From Pseudomonas sp. MAG733B (GTDB taxonomy: Bacteria > Pseudomonadota > Gammaproteobacteria > Pseudomonadales > Pseudomonadaceae), in NCBI RefSeq assembly GCF_036884845.1, contig NZ_CP145732.1, positions 6,418,501 through 6,482,500 on the forward strand: 64,000 bases of DNA. The letters run 5' to 3'. Both the position numbers and the translations under genes were made by a program. The notes beneath the pieces were generated by a model. That model did not search any database. It saw only the letters and a program-made list of their open reading frames with translations, and had not been told where the DNA came from. Positions within the stretch are counted from its first letter, which is position 1, and every line of letters starts with the position of its first letter. Shown here one piece after another: positions 38,624 to 48,196 of the stretch.

Positions 38624-39997
38624 ATGACTACTTCTTCCACACAGCTCAAACCCACACTCGGCACCCTGCATTTATGGGGCATTGCCGTCGGCCTGGTGAT
38701 TTCCGGCGAGTACTTTGGCTGGAGTTACGGCTGGGGCACCGCAGGGACATTGGGTTTTCTCGTCACCGCATTGATGGTGGCGACGATGTACACCTGCTTC
38801 ATCTTCAGTTTCACCGAATTGACTACCGCCATTCCCCACGCCGGCGGGCCGTTTGCCTACAGTCGGCGGGCCTTTGGCGAGAAAGGCGGATTGATCGCCG
38901 GCATTGCCACGTTGATCGAGTTTGTCTTTGCGCCCCCGGCAATCGCCATGGCCATCGGCGCCTATCTCAACGTGCAGTATCCGGAACTCGACCCGAAACT
39001 CGCCGCCGTTGGCGCCTATTTCATATTCATGGGCCTGAACATCCTCGGCGTCAGCATCGCCGCCACCTTTGAACTGGTGGTTACCGTGCTGGCCGTCGCC
39101 GAACTGTTGGTGTTCATGGGCGTGGTCGCGCCGGGCTTCAGCTTCAGCAATTTCGTGCTCAATGGCTGGTCAGGCTCCAACGAATTCACGACGGCCTCGA
39201 TTCCCGGCATTTTCGCCGCCATTCCCTTCGCGATCTGGTTTTTTCTCGCCATTGAAGGCGCAGCCATGGCAGCCGAAGAAGCCAAGGATCCGAAACGCAC
39301 AATTCCCCGCGCCTACGTAAGCGGCATTCTGACCCTGGTATTCCTGGCCATCGGCGTGATGATCATGGCGGGTGGTGTCGGCGACTGGCGTCAACTGTCG
39401 AACATCAACGATCCGTTGCCTCAAGCGATGAAAGCGGTGGTCGGCAACAATTCGACCTGGATGCACATGTTGGTGTGGATCGGCCTGTTCGGCCTCGTAG
39501 CGAGTTTCCACGGTATCATCCTCGGTTATTCGCGGCAGTTCTTCGCCCTCGCCCGCGCCGGCTACCTGCCTCGCAGCCTGGCTAAACTTTCGCGCTTCCA
39601 GACGCCGCACCGGGCAATCCTGGCCGGCGGCGTGATCGGCATCGCGGCGATCTACAGCGATGGCCTGGTCAACCTGCAAGGCATGACCCTGACGGCGGCA
39701 ATGATCACCATGTCGGTATTCGGTGCCATCGTGATGTACATCATCAGTATGCTGAGCCTGTTCAAGCTGCGTAAAACCGAGCCGAACCTGGAGCGCACCT
39801 TCCGCGCGCCGGGCTACCCGATCGTGCCGGGGATCGCGCTGTTCCTGGCGGTGGTGTGCCTGGTGGCGATGGCCTGGTTCAACACGCTGATCGGTCTGGT
39901 ATTCCTCGGCTTCATGGTCGCCGGTTACCTGTATTTCCAGCTGACCGCCCGGCAACGTTCCGAAGCACCGGCGGACGCTATGCTCGAAGGTATATGA
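38624..39997 (+). CDS. eat: ethanolamine permease
   Basis: A 457-residue APC-superfamily transporter with about twelve membrane segments. The N-terminus LHLWGIAVGLVISGEYFGWS (in part) and AIPHAGGPFAYSRRAFGEKGG are typical of the ethanolamine permease (Eat) subfamily. Substrate is supported by the adjacent eutBC. ATG 38624 has GAGAGGA upstream; transcription from the sigma-54 promoter at 38529. eutB follows after 167 bases holding a REP pair, so co-transcription is likely but not certain. Confidence 0.9.
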   Translation: MTTSSTQLKPTLGTLHLWGIAVGLVISGEYFGWSYGWGTAGTLGFLVTALMVATMYTCFIFSFTELTTAIPHAGGPFAYSRRAFGEKGGLIAGIATLIEFVFAPPAIAMAIGAYLNVQYPELDPKLAAVGAYFIFMGLNILGVSIAATFELVVTVLAVAELLVFMGVVAPGFSFSNFVLNGWSGSNEFTTASIPGIFAAIPFAIWFFLAIEGAAMAAEEAKDPKRTIPRAYVSGILTLVFLAIGVMIMAGGVGDWRQLSNINDPLPQAMKAVVGNNSTWMHMLVWIGLFGLVASFHGIILGYSRQFFALARAGYLPRSLAKLSRFQTPHRAILAGGVIGIAAIYSDGLVNLQGMTLTAAMITMSVFGAIVMYIISMLSLFKLRKTEPNLERTFRAPGYPIVPGIALFLAVVCLVAMAWFNTLIGLVFLGFMVAGYLYFQLTARQRSEAPADAMLEGI

Positions 39998-40034
39998 ATT
40001 GCACCGACGCCTGAGTTATTGAAGTGCACTCCCT

Positions 40035-40116
40035 CTGTAGGAGCTGCAACGAGGCTGCGATCTTTTGATCTTGCCTTTAAAGATCGCAGCCTCGTTGCAC
40101 TCGACAGCTCCTGCAG
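40035..40116. repeat. REP-like inverted repeat pair (family A)
   Basis: CTGTAGGAGCTGCAACGAGG at 40035 and its complement ending at 40116; both arms carry the GCAACGAGGC sub-variant. It lies inside the presumed eat-eutBC transcript. Confidence 0.83.
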
Positions 40117-40164
40117 GGATTGGTGGTTAATTTGAGCTATTTATAATCAGGAGGACACCGCCCC

Positions 40165-41559
40165 ATGGCCGTATATGCCCATTCCGTCGGCGCCCAGACC
40201 TATCGCTTCGACAGCCTCAAGGATGTGATGGCCAGGGCCAGCCCGGCGCGGTCCGGGGATTTTCTGGCCGGTGTCGCCGCGCTCAATGATGGCGAGCGCG
40301 TCGCGGCGCAGATGGCGTTGGCCGACATTCCGCTGAGCCACTTCCTGCAGGAAGTCCTGATTCCCTACGAAGACGATGAAGTCACCCGACTGATCATCGA
40401 CACCCATGACAAACAAGCCTTCGCGGTCGTCAGCCACCTCACCGTGGGCGGTTTTCGCGACTGGCTGCTCAGCGATGCTGCTGACGAACAAGTGCTACGC
40501 GCCCTCGCCCCCGGCCTGACCCCGGAAATGGTGGCTGCCGTCTCCAAGATCATGCGCGTGCAGGATCTGGTGCTGGTCGCGCAAAAAATCCGTGTGGTCA
40601 CGCAGTTTCGCGGCACCCTCGGCCTGCGCGGACGACTGTCCACTCGCCTGCAACCCAACCACCCCACCGACGAACCGGCCGGCATCGCCGCGAGCATCCT
40701 CGACGGTCTGTTGCATGGCAACGGTGATGCCATGATCGGCATCAACCCGGCCACCGACAGCATCGCCTCGATCTGCGCCATGCTGGAAATGCTCGACGCG
40801 ATCATCCAGCGCTACGAAATTCCGACACAGGCCTGCGTGCTGACCCACGTCACCACATCGATCGAAGCGGTCAACCGCGGCGTGCCACTGGACCTTGTCT
40901 TTCAATCGATCGCCGGCACCGAGGCGGCCAATGCCAGTTTTGGCATCAACCTGAATGTGCTCAAGGAAGGTTACGACGCCGGGTTGAGCCTCAATCGCGG
41001 CACGCTCGGGAAAAACCTGATGTATTTCGAAACCGGCCAGGGCAGCGCCCTGTCAGCCAACGCCCACCATGGCGTCGACCAACAGACCTGCGAAACCCGA
41101 GCTTACGCAGTAGCGCGACATTTCAACCCGTTTCTGGTGAACACCGTCGTAGGCTTCATCGGCCCGGAATACCTCTACAACGGCAAGCAAATCATCCGCG
41201 CCGGCCTCGAAGACCACTTCTGCGGCAAGTTGCTCGGCGTGCCGATGGGCTGTGACATCTGCTACACCAACCACGCCGAGGCCGATCAGGATGACATGGA
41301 CACCCTGCTGACCCTGCTGGGCGTGGCCGGGATCAACTTCATCATGGGCATCCCCGGCTCCGACGACATCATGCTCAATTACCAGACCACGTCGTTCCAC
41401 GATGCGCTCTATGCCCGGCAGACGCTGGGACTCAAGCCTGCACCGGAGTTCGAACAATGGCTGGCGAAAATGGGCATTTTCACCCAGGCGGACGGCCGGG
41501 TTCTCTTCGGCAACAGCCTGCCGCCGGCCTTCCGCCAGGCCTTGGCGCAACTGGGATGA
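40165..41559 (+). CDS. eutB: ethanolamine ammonia-lyase heavy (alpha) subunit
   Basis: A 464-residue catalytic subunit of the adenosylcobalamin-dependent lyase that splits ethanolamine into acetaldehyde and ammonia. Family blocks: [19 protein letters not shown] region, [20 protein letters not shown] (in part), [28 protein letters not shown] and [20 protein letters not shown] in part. CAGGAGGA precedes ATG 40165. No microcompartment genes are present, as usual in pseudomonads. Confidence 0.97.
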   Translation: MAVYAHSVGAQTYRFDSLKDVMARASPARSGDFLAGVAALNDGERVAAQMALADIPLSHFLQEVLIPYEDDEVTRLIIDTHDKQAFAVVSHLTVGGFRDWLLSDAADEQVLRALAPGLTPEMVAAVSKIMRVQDLVLVAQKIRVVTQFRGTLGLRGRLSTRLQPNHPTDEPAGIAASILDGLLHGNGDAMIGINPATDSIASICAMLEMLDAIIQRYEIPTQACVLTHVTTSIEAVNRGVPLDLVFQSIAGTEAANASFGINLNVLKEGYDAGLSLNRGTLGKNLMYFETGQGSALSANAHHGVDQQTCETRAYAVARHFNPFLVNTVVGFIGPEYLYNGKQIIRAGLEDHFCGKLLGVPMGCDICYTNHAEADQDDMDTLLTLLGVAGINFIMGIPGSDDIMLNYQTTSFHDALYARQTLGLKPAPEFEQWLAKMGIFTQADGRVLFGNSLPPAFRQALAQLG

Positions 41560-42392
41560 GTGCTGATATGGAAAAACCACCCTACGATCCGCACAACCCA
41601 TGGCTGGAGCTGCGACGCCTGACACCGGCACGAATTGCCCTGGGTCGCACCGGCACCAGCATGCCAACACGCGCACAACTGGACTTCCAATACGCCCATG
41701 CGCAGGCGCGGGACGCGGTGCATCTGCCCTTCGACCATCCGGCCCTGCGCTCGCAACTGGCCGAACGCGGGCATGAAAGCGTTTTGCTGCATAGCGCGGC
41801 AATTGACCGATACAGCTATCTGCAACGCCCCGATCTGGGGCGTAAGTTGAGCGGCGATTCGGCTCAGGTGTTGCGCGATTACGCCTCGGCCAATCCTGGC
41901 GGGGTCGATTTGGTCATCGTGATCGCGGATGGCCTGTCAGCTTTGGCGGTTCATCGTCATACACTGCCATTTCTGGCGCGGCTGGAAGAGCAAGTGCGCG
42001 CTGAAAACTGGACCGTCGCCCCAGTGATTCTGGTGGAACAGGGCCGAGTCGCCGTCGCCGATGAAGTCGGCGAACTGCTGGGCGCAAAAATGACGGTGAT
42101 CCTGATTGGCGAACGCCCCGGCCTCAGCTCGCCCGACAGCCTGGGGTTATATTTCACCTACAATCCCAAGGTCGGCCTGACGGACGCCTACCGCAACTGC
42201 ATCTCCAATGTGCGTCTTGAAGGCTTGAGCTACGGCATGGCGGCACACCGTTTGCTGTATCTGATGCGCGAAGCCTGTCGGCGGCAGCTATCGGGGGTCA
42301 ATTTAAAGGACGAAGCGCAAGTTCAGACGCTGGAGTCAGACGCCGGTGCGGACATGAAAGGTAATTTCCTACTGAGTCCGCCGGAAGCCTGA
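41556..42392 (+). CDS. eutC: ethanolamine ammonia-lyase light (beta) subunit
   Basis: A 278-residue cobalamin-binding partner of Eut[33 protein letters not shown] (quoted in parts), [37 protein letters not shown] in part and [14 protein letters not shown] are characteristic. ATG 41556 overlaps the eutB stop (ATGA), giving translational coupling and 1:1 expression; ATG 41568 is an alternative. An upstream ATG at 41457 lies within eutB and is rejected. Confidence 0.96.
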   Translation: MSADMEKPPYDPHNPWLELRRLTPARIALGRTGTSMPTRAQLDFQYAHAQARDAVHLPFDHPALRSQLAERGHESVLLHSAAIDRYSYLQRPDLGRKLSGDSAQVLRDYASANPGGVDLVIVIADGLSALAVHRHTLPFLARLEEQVRAENWTVAPVILVEQGRVAVADEVGELLGAKMTVILIGERPGLSSPDSLGLYFTYNPKVGLTDAYRNCISNVRLEGLSYGMAAHRLLYLMREACRRQLSGVNLKDEAQVQTLESDAGADMKGNFLLSPPEA

Positions 42393-42506
42393 ACCGCTTC
42401 CGCATTGCACATTCGTTCCAGTTTAAGGCAGGATCGACGCACGGCTGCCAGGGTTTCCCGTCGCCGTCCAAGCACGCAAGACAGCCACTTGAAGACGAGA
42501 CCTACC

Positions 42507-42965
42507 ATGCGGATTATTCAAGCGACCCTCGAACACCTGGATTTGCTGACCCCGTTGTTCGTCAAATATCGCGAGTTTTATGGTTCCCTGCCGTATCCGG
42601 ACTCGTCCCGGGCGTTCCTCGAAAAACGCCTGCGCCGTAAGGAGTCGGTCATTTACCTGGCTTTGGCCGATGATGACGACAAACTGATGGGTTTCTGTCA
42701 GCTTTACCCGAGTTTTTCTTCGCTTTCACTCAAGCGTGTGTGGATTCTCAACGACATCTATGTCGCCGAGGACGCCCGTCGCCAGTTGGTGGCCGACCAT
42801 CTGATCCGTACCGCGAAGAAAATGGCCAAGGAAACCAATGCCGTGCGCATGCGGGTTTCCACCAGCAGCAATAATGAAGTTGCGCAGAAAACCTACGAAT
42901 CGATCGGGTTCAAGGAAGACACCGAGTTCAAGAACTACGTATTGCCGATCAGCGACGAGTTGTAA
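42507..42965 (+). CDS. GNAT-family N-acetyltransferase
   Basis: A 152-residue acetyltransferase. MRIIQATLEHLDLLTPLFVKYREFYG (in part) at the start, then the acetyl-CoA binding stretch WILNDIYVAEDARRQLVADHLI, which lacks the classic RxxGxG/A spacing, and NEVAQKTYESIGF. Substrate unknown. ATG 42507 follows GAAGACGAGA; an upstream in-frame ATG (42405) is not favoured. Confidence 0.85.
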   Translation: MRIIQATLEHLDLLTPLFVKYREFYGSLPYPDSSRAFLEKRLRRKESVIYLALADDDDKLMGFCQLYPSFSSLSLKRVWILNDIYVAEDARRQLVADHLIRTAKKMAKETNAVRMRVSTSSNNEVAQKTYESIGFKEDTEFKNYVLPISDEL

Positions 42966-43235
42966 GCTATCCAAAGCGAGGCGGCTTCCGTGGCCAGGGA
43001 GCCTGTCCTCACTTGCGGCATAGTCAGCCTGCTCGCGACAGAGGGGTTATTAATTGTCACCAGACTTCCGGTCGCCTGCCGACATGCCCCGCTACAATCT
43101 CGACGCGCTTTTCACCCTCCAGCTCGTATAATGCCGACCTTTCCGGTTTGTAAGAAAAACTACACCCGTCTGTAGGCTTTCGCGAAGTCATCCGCACAGG
43201 CCCGCCGACCCGGTCCGTTATCACAGGTGCTTTCC

Positions 43236-43892
43236 ATGGATTTCAACCCGCTCGATCTCGTCTTGCATCTCGATGTGTACCTCGACTTGCTGGTCACCAA
43301 CTACGGGCCATGGATCTACGCGATTCTGTTTCTGGTGATCTTCTGTGAAACCGGCCTGGTGGTGATGCCCTTCCTGCCCGGCGATTCGCTGCTGTTCATC
43401 GCTGGCGCCGTGGCGGCCGGTGGCGGCATGGATCCGGTGTTGCTGGGCGGTTTGCTGATGCTCGCGGCGATTCTCGGTGACAGTACCAACTACGTCATCG
43501 GACGAACGGCCGGCGAACGCTTGTTCAGCAATCCGAATTCGAAGATCTTCCGTCGCGACTACCTGCAGCAAACCCACGATTTCTATGAAAAGCACGGCGG
43601 CAAAACCGTGACGCTGGCGCGTTTCCTGCCGATCATTCGCACCTTTGCCCCGTTCGTCGCCGGCGTAGCAAGAATGCCGTATCCGCGCTTCTTCGCCTTC
43701 AGCGTCCTCGGCACCATCCTGTGGGTCGGTGGCCTGGTCACTCTGGGCTACTTCTTCGGTAACGTACCGTTCATCAAGTCGAACCTGTCGCTGCTGGTGG
43801 TGGGCATCATCCTGCTGTCGCTGGTACCAATGATCATCGGCGTGGTCCGCAGCCGCTTCGGCGGCTCAAACTCCAAAACCGCACCGCACTGA
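43236..43892 (+). CDS. DedA-family membrane protein
   Basis: A 218-residue DedA/VTT protein with about five to six membrane segments. Family motifs: FCETGLVVMPFLPGDSLLF, GDSTNYVIGR, and RFLPIIRTFAPFVAGVARMPYPRF (in part), the last containing the functional Arg residues. DedA proteins are implicated in lipid flipping (undecaprenyl phosphate or phosphatidylethanolamine). The start MDFNPLDL at 43236 is preferred over 43227. The second DedA domain in this window after that at 25786. Confidence 0.92.
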   Translation: MDFNPLDLVLHLDVYLDLLVTNYGPWIYAILFLVIFCETGLVVMPFLPGDSLLFIAGAVAAGGGMDPVLLGGLLMLAAILGDSTNYVIGRTAGERLFSNPNSKIFRRDYLQQTHDFYEKHGGKTVTLARFLPIIRTFAPFVAGVARMPYPRFFAFSVLGTILWVGGLVTLGYFFGNVPFIKSNLSLLVVGIILLSLVPMIIGVVRSRFGGSNSKTAPH

Positions 43893-43896
43893 CACG

Positions 43897-44709
43897 ATGT
43901 GGTCCCTTGGCGCATGGCGACGCCGGCGTACCTTGGCCAAGCACCCGATTGCCGACGAGATGTGGCAACGGGTGCGCCATCATCTGAGCTTTCTTGATGG
44001 CATCAGCACCGCCGAAGACCAATGGCTGCGCGAAGCCTGCGTGCTGTTCCTCGAAGACAAACACCTGACCGCCCTGCCCGGCGTCGAACTGCATCAGGAG
44101 CAACGCCTGCTGCTCGCTGCCCAGGCACAGTTGCCGTTGCTGCACCTGGGCGATCTGAACTGGTATCAGGGTTTTCACGAAATCATTCTCTATCCCGACG
44201 ACTTCCTCAGCCCCCAGCGCCATCGCGACGCCAGTGGCGTCGAGCACGAGTGGGACGGCGAGCACAGCGGTGAAGCCTGGCAGCAAGGGCCGGTCATCCT
44301 CGCCTGGCCCGGCGTCATTGCCAGTGGCGGCTGGGAAGGCTACAACCTGGTGATCCACGAGCTCGCGCACAAACTCGACATGCTCAACGGCAACGCCAAC
44401 GGCCTGCCGCCGCTGCACCCCGACATGCGGGTCAGCGACTGGGCCAAAGTCATGCAGGAAGCCTACGACGACCTCGATCGGCAGCTGGAGCGCAACCCCG
44501 ACGCCGAAACCGCCATCGATCCCTATGCCGCGGAAAACCCGGCCGAGTTCTTCGCCGTCACCAGCGAATACTTCTTCAGCGCCCCGGATTTGCTGCATGA
44601 AGCTTATCCACAGGTATACGAGCAGTTGAAGCTGTTCTACCGCCAGGACCCGCTCGGAAGATTGAAGCAACTTCAGGCGCACGATCCGGTCTATCAGCCA
44701 CACGACTAA
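43897..44709 (+). CDS. mtfA: MtfA-type zinc peptidase (M90 family)
   Basis: A 270-residue cytosolic metalloprotease related to E. coli MtfA, which acts on Mlc and glucose-PTS control. HELAHKLDMLNG provides the HExxH zinc motif; the segment LAWPGVIASGGWEGYNLVIHE precedes it (in part), and NPAEFFAVTSEYFF carries the distal Glu. ATG 43897 lies 4 bases after the DedA stop, so the two are co-transcribed. Confidence 0.88.
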   Translation: MWSLGAWRRRRTLAKHPIADEMWQRVRHHLSFLDGISTAEDQWLREACVLFLEDKHLTALPGVELHQEQRLLLAAQAQLPLLHLGDLNWYQGFHEIILYPDDFLSPQRHRDASGVEHEWDGEHSGEAWQQGPVILAWPGVIASGGWEGYNLVIHELAHKLDMLNGNANGLPPLHPDMRVSDWAKVMQEAYDDLDRQLERNPDAETAIDPYAAENPAEFFAVTSEYFFSAPDLLHEAYPQVYEQLKLFYRQDPLGRLKQLQAHDPVYQPHD

Positions 44710-44754
44710 GGTCTACACGACCTCTGGTCCATGGCGTCGGCGTAGGAATATGCC

Positions 44755-44760
44755 TATAAT
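44755..44760 (+). promoter_or_regulatory. -10 element upstream of ppa
   Basis: TATAAT, a perfect -10 hexamer, 62 bases before the ppa start codon and just downstream of the mtfA stop. The -35 region (around 44732) is weak. Confidence 0.5.
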
Positions 44761-44822
44761 CGCCGTCACTTTTTGGTCAATCCGGCCAAGTGTTTTTGGT
44801 CAACTAACGGGGGCAACGCCCA

Positions 44823-45350
44823 ATGAGCTACAGCAAGATTCCGGCTGGCAAAGACCTGCCGAACGACATCTACGTCGCGATCGAGATTCCGGCCAACCAC
44901 GCGCCGATCAAATACGAAATCGACAAAGACAGCGATTGCCTGTTCGTTGACCGTTTCATGGCCACCCCAATGTTCTACCCGGCCAACTACGGTTACATCC
45001 CGAACACTCTGGCTGACGACGGTGATCCCCTCGACGTGCTGGTCGTGACCCCTTACCCGGTTGCTCCAGGTTCCGTGATCCGCGCTCGTCCGGTCGGCAT
45101 CCTGAACATGACCGACGACGGCGGCGGCGATGCCAAAGTGATCGCAGTTCCACACGACAAGCTGTCCCAGCTGTACGTCGACGTGAAGGAATACACCGAC
45201 CTGCCAGCGCTGCTGATCCAACAGATCGAGCACTTCTTCGCGAACTACAAAGATCTCGAAAAAGGCAAATGGGTGAAGATCGAAGGCTGGGCCGGCGCAG
45301 ACGCCGCCCGCGAAGCGATCACCAAGTCGGTTGCCGCTTACAAAGGCTAA
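44823..45350 (+). CDS. ppa: inorganic pyrophosphatase
   Basis: A 175-residue family I pyrophosphatase. Active-site blocks [38 protein letters not shown] (in part) and [13 protein letters not shown] are all present with the expected Asp residues. GGGGGCAACGCCC precedes ATG 44823. A strong terminator follows. Confidence 0.97.
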   Translation: MSYSKIPAGKDLPNDIYVAIEIPANHAPIKYEIDKDSDCLFVDRFMATPMFYPANYGYIPNTLADDGDPLDVLVVTPYPVAPGSVIRARPVGILNMTDDGGGDAKVIAVPHDKLSQLYVDVKEYTDLPALLIQQIEHFFANYKDLEKGKWVKIEGWAGADAAREAITKSVAAYKG

Positions 45351-45377
45351 GCACTGCTGCGAGATTCAAGCTTCAAT

Positions 45378-45406
45378 AAAAAACCCCGGTTGATCCGGGG
45401 TTTTTT
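45378..45406 (+). terminator. intrinsic terminator of ppa
   Basis: Stem AAAAAACCCCGG / CCGGGGTTTTTT (45378-45389, 45395-45406), loop TTGAT, ending in a T run. Symmetrical, so it could also stop transcription from the other side. Confidence 0.88.
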
Positions 45407-45521
45407 GTGGGCGTTTGAAAAGCACCGCTTAAACACCTTGTTTAAAGCGTCTCTGATTTGGTTTTTTCTTGTTTAATTTTCGCCAGCGACGTCTTACATC
45501 AAGTCTTAAATTTCCCTCGAA

Positions 45522-45544
45522 TTTGAACAGTTCGTTTATTCAAA
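45522..45544. promoter_or_regulatory. candidate operator in front of the S24 regulator gene
   Basis: A perfect 6-base inverted repeat TTTGAA (45522-45527) / TTCAAA (45539-45544) with an 11-base spacer, 31 bases before the start codon. Autoregulation is typical for such repressors, but the assignment is inference. Confidence 0.3.
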
Positions 45545-45574
45545 GCCTTATTCCGCCTCCGTAGACTCGTGTTT

Positions 45575-46321
45575 ATGAAAAAGAACACTAGCGGCCCACG
45601 CTTTCGAGCGCTCCTACGACTTGCCAGCATCACGACTTCCGGATTTGCCGAGTTTTTGAACACGGCACCGCAAAATGTCCATAACTGGTACACCCGCGGT
45701 GTACCCGCCCACTGCATGGAAGAAGTCGCCATGCGACTCTCCGTGAACAGTGAATGGCTGAAAACCGGTGAGGGTCAGAAAGATGCCAGACACCTGCGCC
45801 TGCTCGACGAAACTGGCAACACCTTCGACGCTCAGGCCATTCGCGGTGTCTACACGGTCATCGAGCCCACAGACGTCGAACTGCCCCTTTATAAAGAAAC
45901 CGCCACGGCCCCAGGCTCCAAAAAAAACCACGTCGTCGAAGACCCCAGCCAGTCCATCCGCCTGCCCCGCGGCCACCTCGACTCACTGGAAATCAACCAC
46001 GCCGACGCCATCTGCGCCCACATGATCGGGAACAGCATGGCCGAGAAAATTGAAGACGGCTCAACCCTGGCGATTGACCGAGGCTTGACCCAGATTGTCG
46101 ATGGCGAAATCTACGCGATCGAACATGACGGCATGTTGCGTATCAAATACCTGCATCGTGTTCCGGGCAATGCCATACGCATGCGCAGCCACAACAGCGC
46201 GCAATACCCGGACGAAATCTTCAGGGCCGCACAAATCGAAGAACAAAATATTCGGGTATTGGGCTGGGTGTTCTGGTGGTCGACACTGAACAAGCGCAGG
46301 CCGGAGGTGCCGTTCCTGTAA
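45575..46321 (+). CDS. S24 (LexA/CI-type) transcriptional regulator
   Basis: A 248-residue phage-repressor-like protein. The N-terminal region (residues 8-65) contains a helix-turn-helix (SGFAEFLNTAPQNVHNWYTRG, in part; then ALXX-type region VNSEWLKTGEG). The C-terminal S24 domain holds the catalytic Ser154 (IGNSMAEKIEDGS) and Lys191 (MLRIKYL). Such repressors self-cleave on RecA activation. The ATG at 45575 or GTG at 45569 may be used; no strong ribosome site. The upstream 170 bases are AT-rich, unlike the neighbouring genes, which fits acquired DNA. No adjacent phage structural genes. Confidence 0.82.
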   Translation: MKKNTSGPRFRALLRLASITTSGFAEFLNTAPQNVHNWYTRGVPAHCMEEVAMRLSVNSEWLKTGEGQKDARHLRLLDETGNTFDAQAIRGVYTVIEPTDVELPLYKETATAPGSKKNHVVEDPSQSIRLPRGHLDSLEINHADAICAHMIGNSMAEKIEDGSTLAIDRGLTQIVDGEIYAIEHDGMLRIKYLHRVPGNAIRMRSHNSAQYPDEIFRAAQIEEQNIRVLGWVFWWSTLNKRRPEVPFL

Positions 46322-46331
46322 TACCCGGCTT

Positions 46332-46464
46332 TGTAGCAGCTGGCGAAGGCTGCGTCCGGCTGCGCAGCAGATGTAAAATCGGTTACTGCGGTGTTTCAAA
46401 TAAACCGTAGGTGGCGGGTAGACGACTGCTACGCAGCCGGACGCAGCCTTCGGCAGCTGCTACA
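46332..46464. repeat. REP-like inverted repeat pair (variant of family A)
   Basis: Arms 46332-46364 (TGTAGCAGCTGGCGAAGGCT...) and 46432-46464 (...AGCCTTCGGCAGCTGCTACA) are reverse complements over about 33 bases with one or two mismatches. The GCAGCTGCTACA form differs from the usual GCAGCTCCTACA. Confidence 0.83.
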
Positions 46465-46684
46465 CGTCAGTGCAATAGCTCTAAAACCGCACTCCACGCT
46501 GGGAATTTCCCAAAAAAATCAGTATGCTGCGCCCCACATTTGCGCATCAACCCGCCAAGCGGCTCTGATCGCACCGACAAGGCAGATGACTTTCTCGCCG
46601 AGTCCCACAGCCGGACGCAAGATCCGGGTGTACGTTTTGAAGGCTGGCGCGGTTTACCAAAAATGATCCAAGCCAGTCCCCGAG

Positions 46685-46708
46685 AAGCCGGCCACAAGCC
46701 GGCTTTTT
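46685..46708 (+). terminator. intrinsic terminator of an orphan transcription unit
   Basis: 8-bp stem AAGCCGGC (46685-46692) / GCCGGCTT (46698-46705), loop CACAA, followed by TTT within a run of five T. No convincing coding gene ends here, which suggests a small RNA or a leader remnant. Confidence 0.72.
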
Positions 46709-46777
46709 AATGCCTGAAAGCCACGCAGGACATCCGTAGCGCTTCGCTCAGTCCGGAGTCTCGCGACGAATCTTGTC

Positions 46778-46958
46778 CTACTCTCGCAGCTCTTTTACCA
46801 GCTCTCGAAGCAGCGGTCTCATCCCGTCTGTCAAGGCATTGCGCGATGCAGCGACCTTACCCGCGGCGCTTCGCGGTCCGGTGCTTTGCTCCCAAGGTCG
46901 CCATTGCCGGATCCTCCACCTGCCTTGCCCGTCGCTCAGGTGTCCAGCCATTCGGCAT
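46778..46958 (-). pseudogene. frameshifted small phage-associated protein gene
   Basis: From ATG 46958 the frame reads MPNGWTPERRARQ, then breaks into an early stop; shifting frame by one base near 46915-46925 continues RIRQWRPWEQSTGPRSAAGK (in part), then ASRNALTDGM and a stop at 46778-46780. The joined pattern GWTPERRARQ...WRPWEQSTGPRS...GK...SRNA is one I recognise from small basic proteins common in Pseudomonas prophages and genomic islands (HGGxSTG-like). Either an inactivating frameshift or a sequencing error. About 60 codons in total. Confidence 0.6.
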
Positions 46959-47092
46959 ATGAGAACTGAGACACAGCGGCTTACGCTTTCAAGGCACCAG
47001 CGCTAACACTCCAACGCATCCTCAGCGAGCGTTAATTTATACTCGCCCGCCGGTCAGCAGAAAAACACACCTATCAGCACAGGGATGCGCCC

Positions 47093-48013
47093 ATGTCCGT
47101 TCCAACCTACGACCAGTTCATAGAACCGATCCTGCGGTTTCTCGCGACAAAACCCGAGGGTGCGATCGCTCGGGATGCCCACGAAGCGGCAGCCAAAATG
47201 TTGCAATTAACAGAAGCGCAGCGTGAGGAACTGATCGCGAGTGGTCAGGCGACCTATAAGAACCGTTCAGGTTGGGCACACGATCGCCTCAAACGCGCCG
47301 GCCTTTCGAGCAGTGCCAAGCGCGGCTATTGGAAGCTGACTGAGGCGGGTGCGCAGTATGCCAAAGAGCATGCATTTCCACTTTCAGCAAAAGACGTGGA
47401 GCGTTTAGCAATCGGATACATGAATGTGAAGCTGAAAGTAGCGCCTGACGCTGAACCGCTGGATGACCAGCCAAACGTTGAGCCAGATCTGGCTTCCGCC
47501 ACCGAAAGCCCCGACGACCGACTGGAGCGAGCGCTAAAGGAATTGCGCGATGCCACGGCGGCTGACGTTTTGGACAACTTGTTGCAAGTCAGCCCCAGCC
47601 GCTTTGAAGTGATCGTGCTGGATGTGCTTCATCGTCTGGGTTACGGAGCCAGCCGCAATGACCTGCAACGTGTTGGCGGCTCTGGTGACGCGGGCATCGA
47701 TGGCATTATTTCGCTCGACAAATTAGGCCTTGAAAAGGTTTACGTTCAGGCCAAACGCTGGCAGAACACCGTAGGTCGCCCTGAACTGCAGGCGTTCTAT
47801 GGCGCGCTCGCCGGGCAAAAAGCCAAGCGCGGAGTGTTCATCACAACGTCTGGCTTTACGGCGCACGCTGTTGACTTCGCCAAATCGGTGGACGGTATTG
47901 TTTTGGTAGACGGTACGCGGCTGGTACATCTGATGATGGATCATGAGGTGGGCGTGACATCTCGACTGTTACGGTTGCCGGCGCTGGATCGCGATTATTT
48001 TGATGAGGAATGA
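47093..48013 (+). CDS. mrr: Mrr-type restriction endonuclease
   Basis: A 306-residue protein. An N-terminal winged-helix domain (residues 5-95, Mrr_N) is followed by a variable linker and a PD-(D/E)xK nuclease domain (residues 165-290): Glu172 in SPSRFEVIVL, Asp203 in SGDAGIDGII, and Gln219-Ala-Lys221 in YVQAKRW. Mrr enzymes cut methylated DNA. No methyltransferase gene is adjacent, consistent with a type IV enzyme. The ATG 47093 start fits the family; promoter not identified. A 183-base gap separates it from the darT operon. Confidence 0.9.
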   Translation: MSVPTYDQFIEPILRFLATKPEGAIARDAHEAAAKMLQLTEAQREELIASGQATYKNRSGWAHDRLKRAGLSSSAKRGYWKLTEAGAQYAKEHAFPLSAKDVERLAIGYMNVKLKVAPDAEPLDDQPNVEPDLASATESPDDRLERALKELRDATAADVLDNLLQVSPSRFEVIVLDVLHRLGYGASRNDLQRVGGSGDAGIDGIISLDKLGLEKVYVQAKRWQNTVGRPELQAFYGALAGQKAKRGVFITTSGFTAHAVDFAKSVDGIVLVDGTRLVHLMMDHEVGVTSRLLRLPALDRDYFDEE

Positions 48014-48196
48014 ATTCAGCGGCGTTCGAGTTGGCCTTGTTCGCCGATATCCATATTGCACTTGTGGTTAAAAGTGATAGCACAATAGAATCGCTACGAC
48101 TGTTCTACCTACCCCCACGGATCGAGGGTTACATCAGCGCGGGGCAAGGCCGGACTGAATCCAGCTTAGATTGATGTACAGGTCAAGGAGACCGCA

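Larger units (their letters stand above)
46322..47092. other. 771-base gap without an intact gene
   Basis: Contains a family A-like repeat pair (46332-46464), a palindrome GGGAATTTCCC (46501-46511), a -10-like TATGCT (46523-46528), a short possibly non-coding transcription unit ending at a terminator (46685-46708), and a frameshifted small gene on the minus strand (46778-46958). Several short open frames here are not convincing. Confidence 0.65.

Noticed and set aside
40142..40147. TATAAT just before eutB
   Set aside because: Only about 18 bases before the start codon, so the transcript would begin inside the ribosome site; probably chance in an AT-rich spot.
46391..46710. Two overlapping short open frames in the gap before mrr
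   Set aside because: They begin inside a REP arm, lack ribosome sites and end at a terminator; more likely non-coding.
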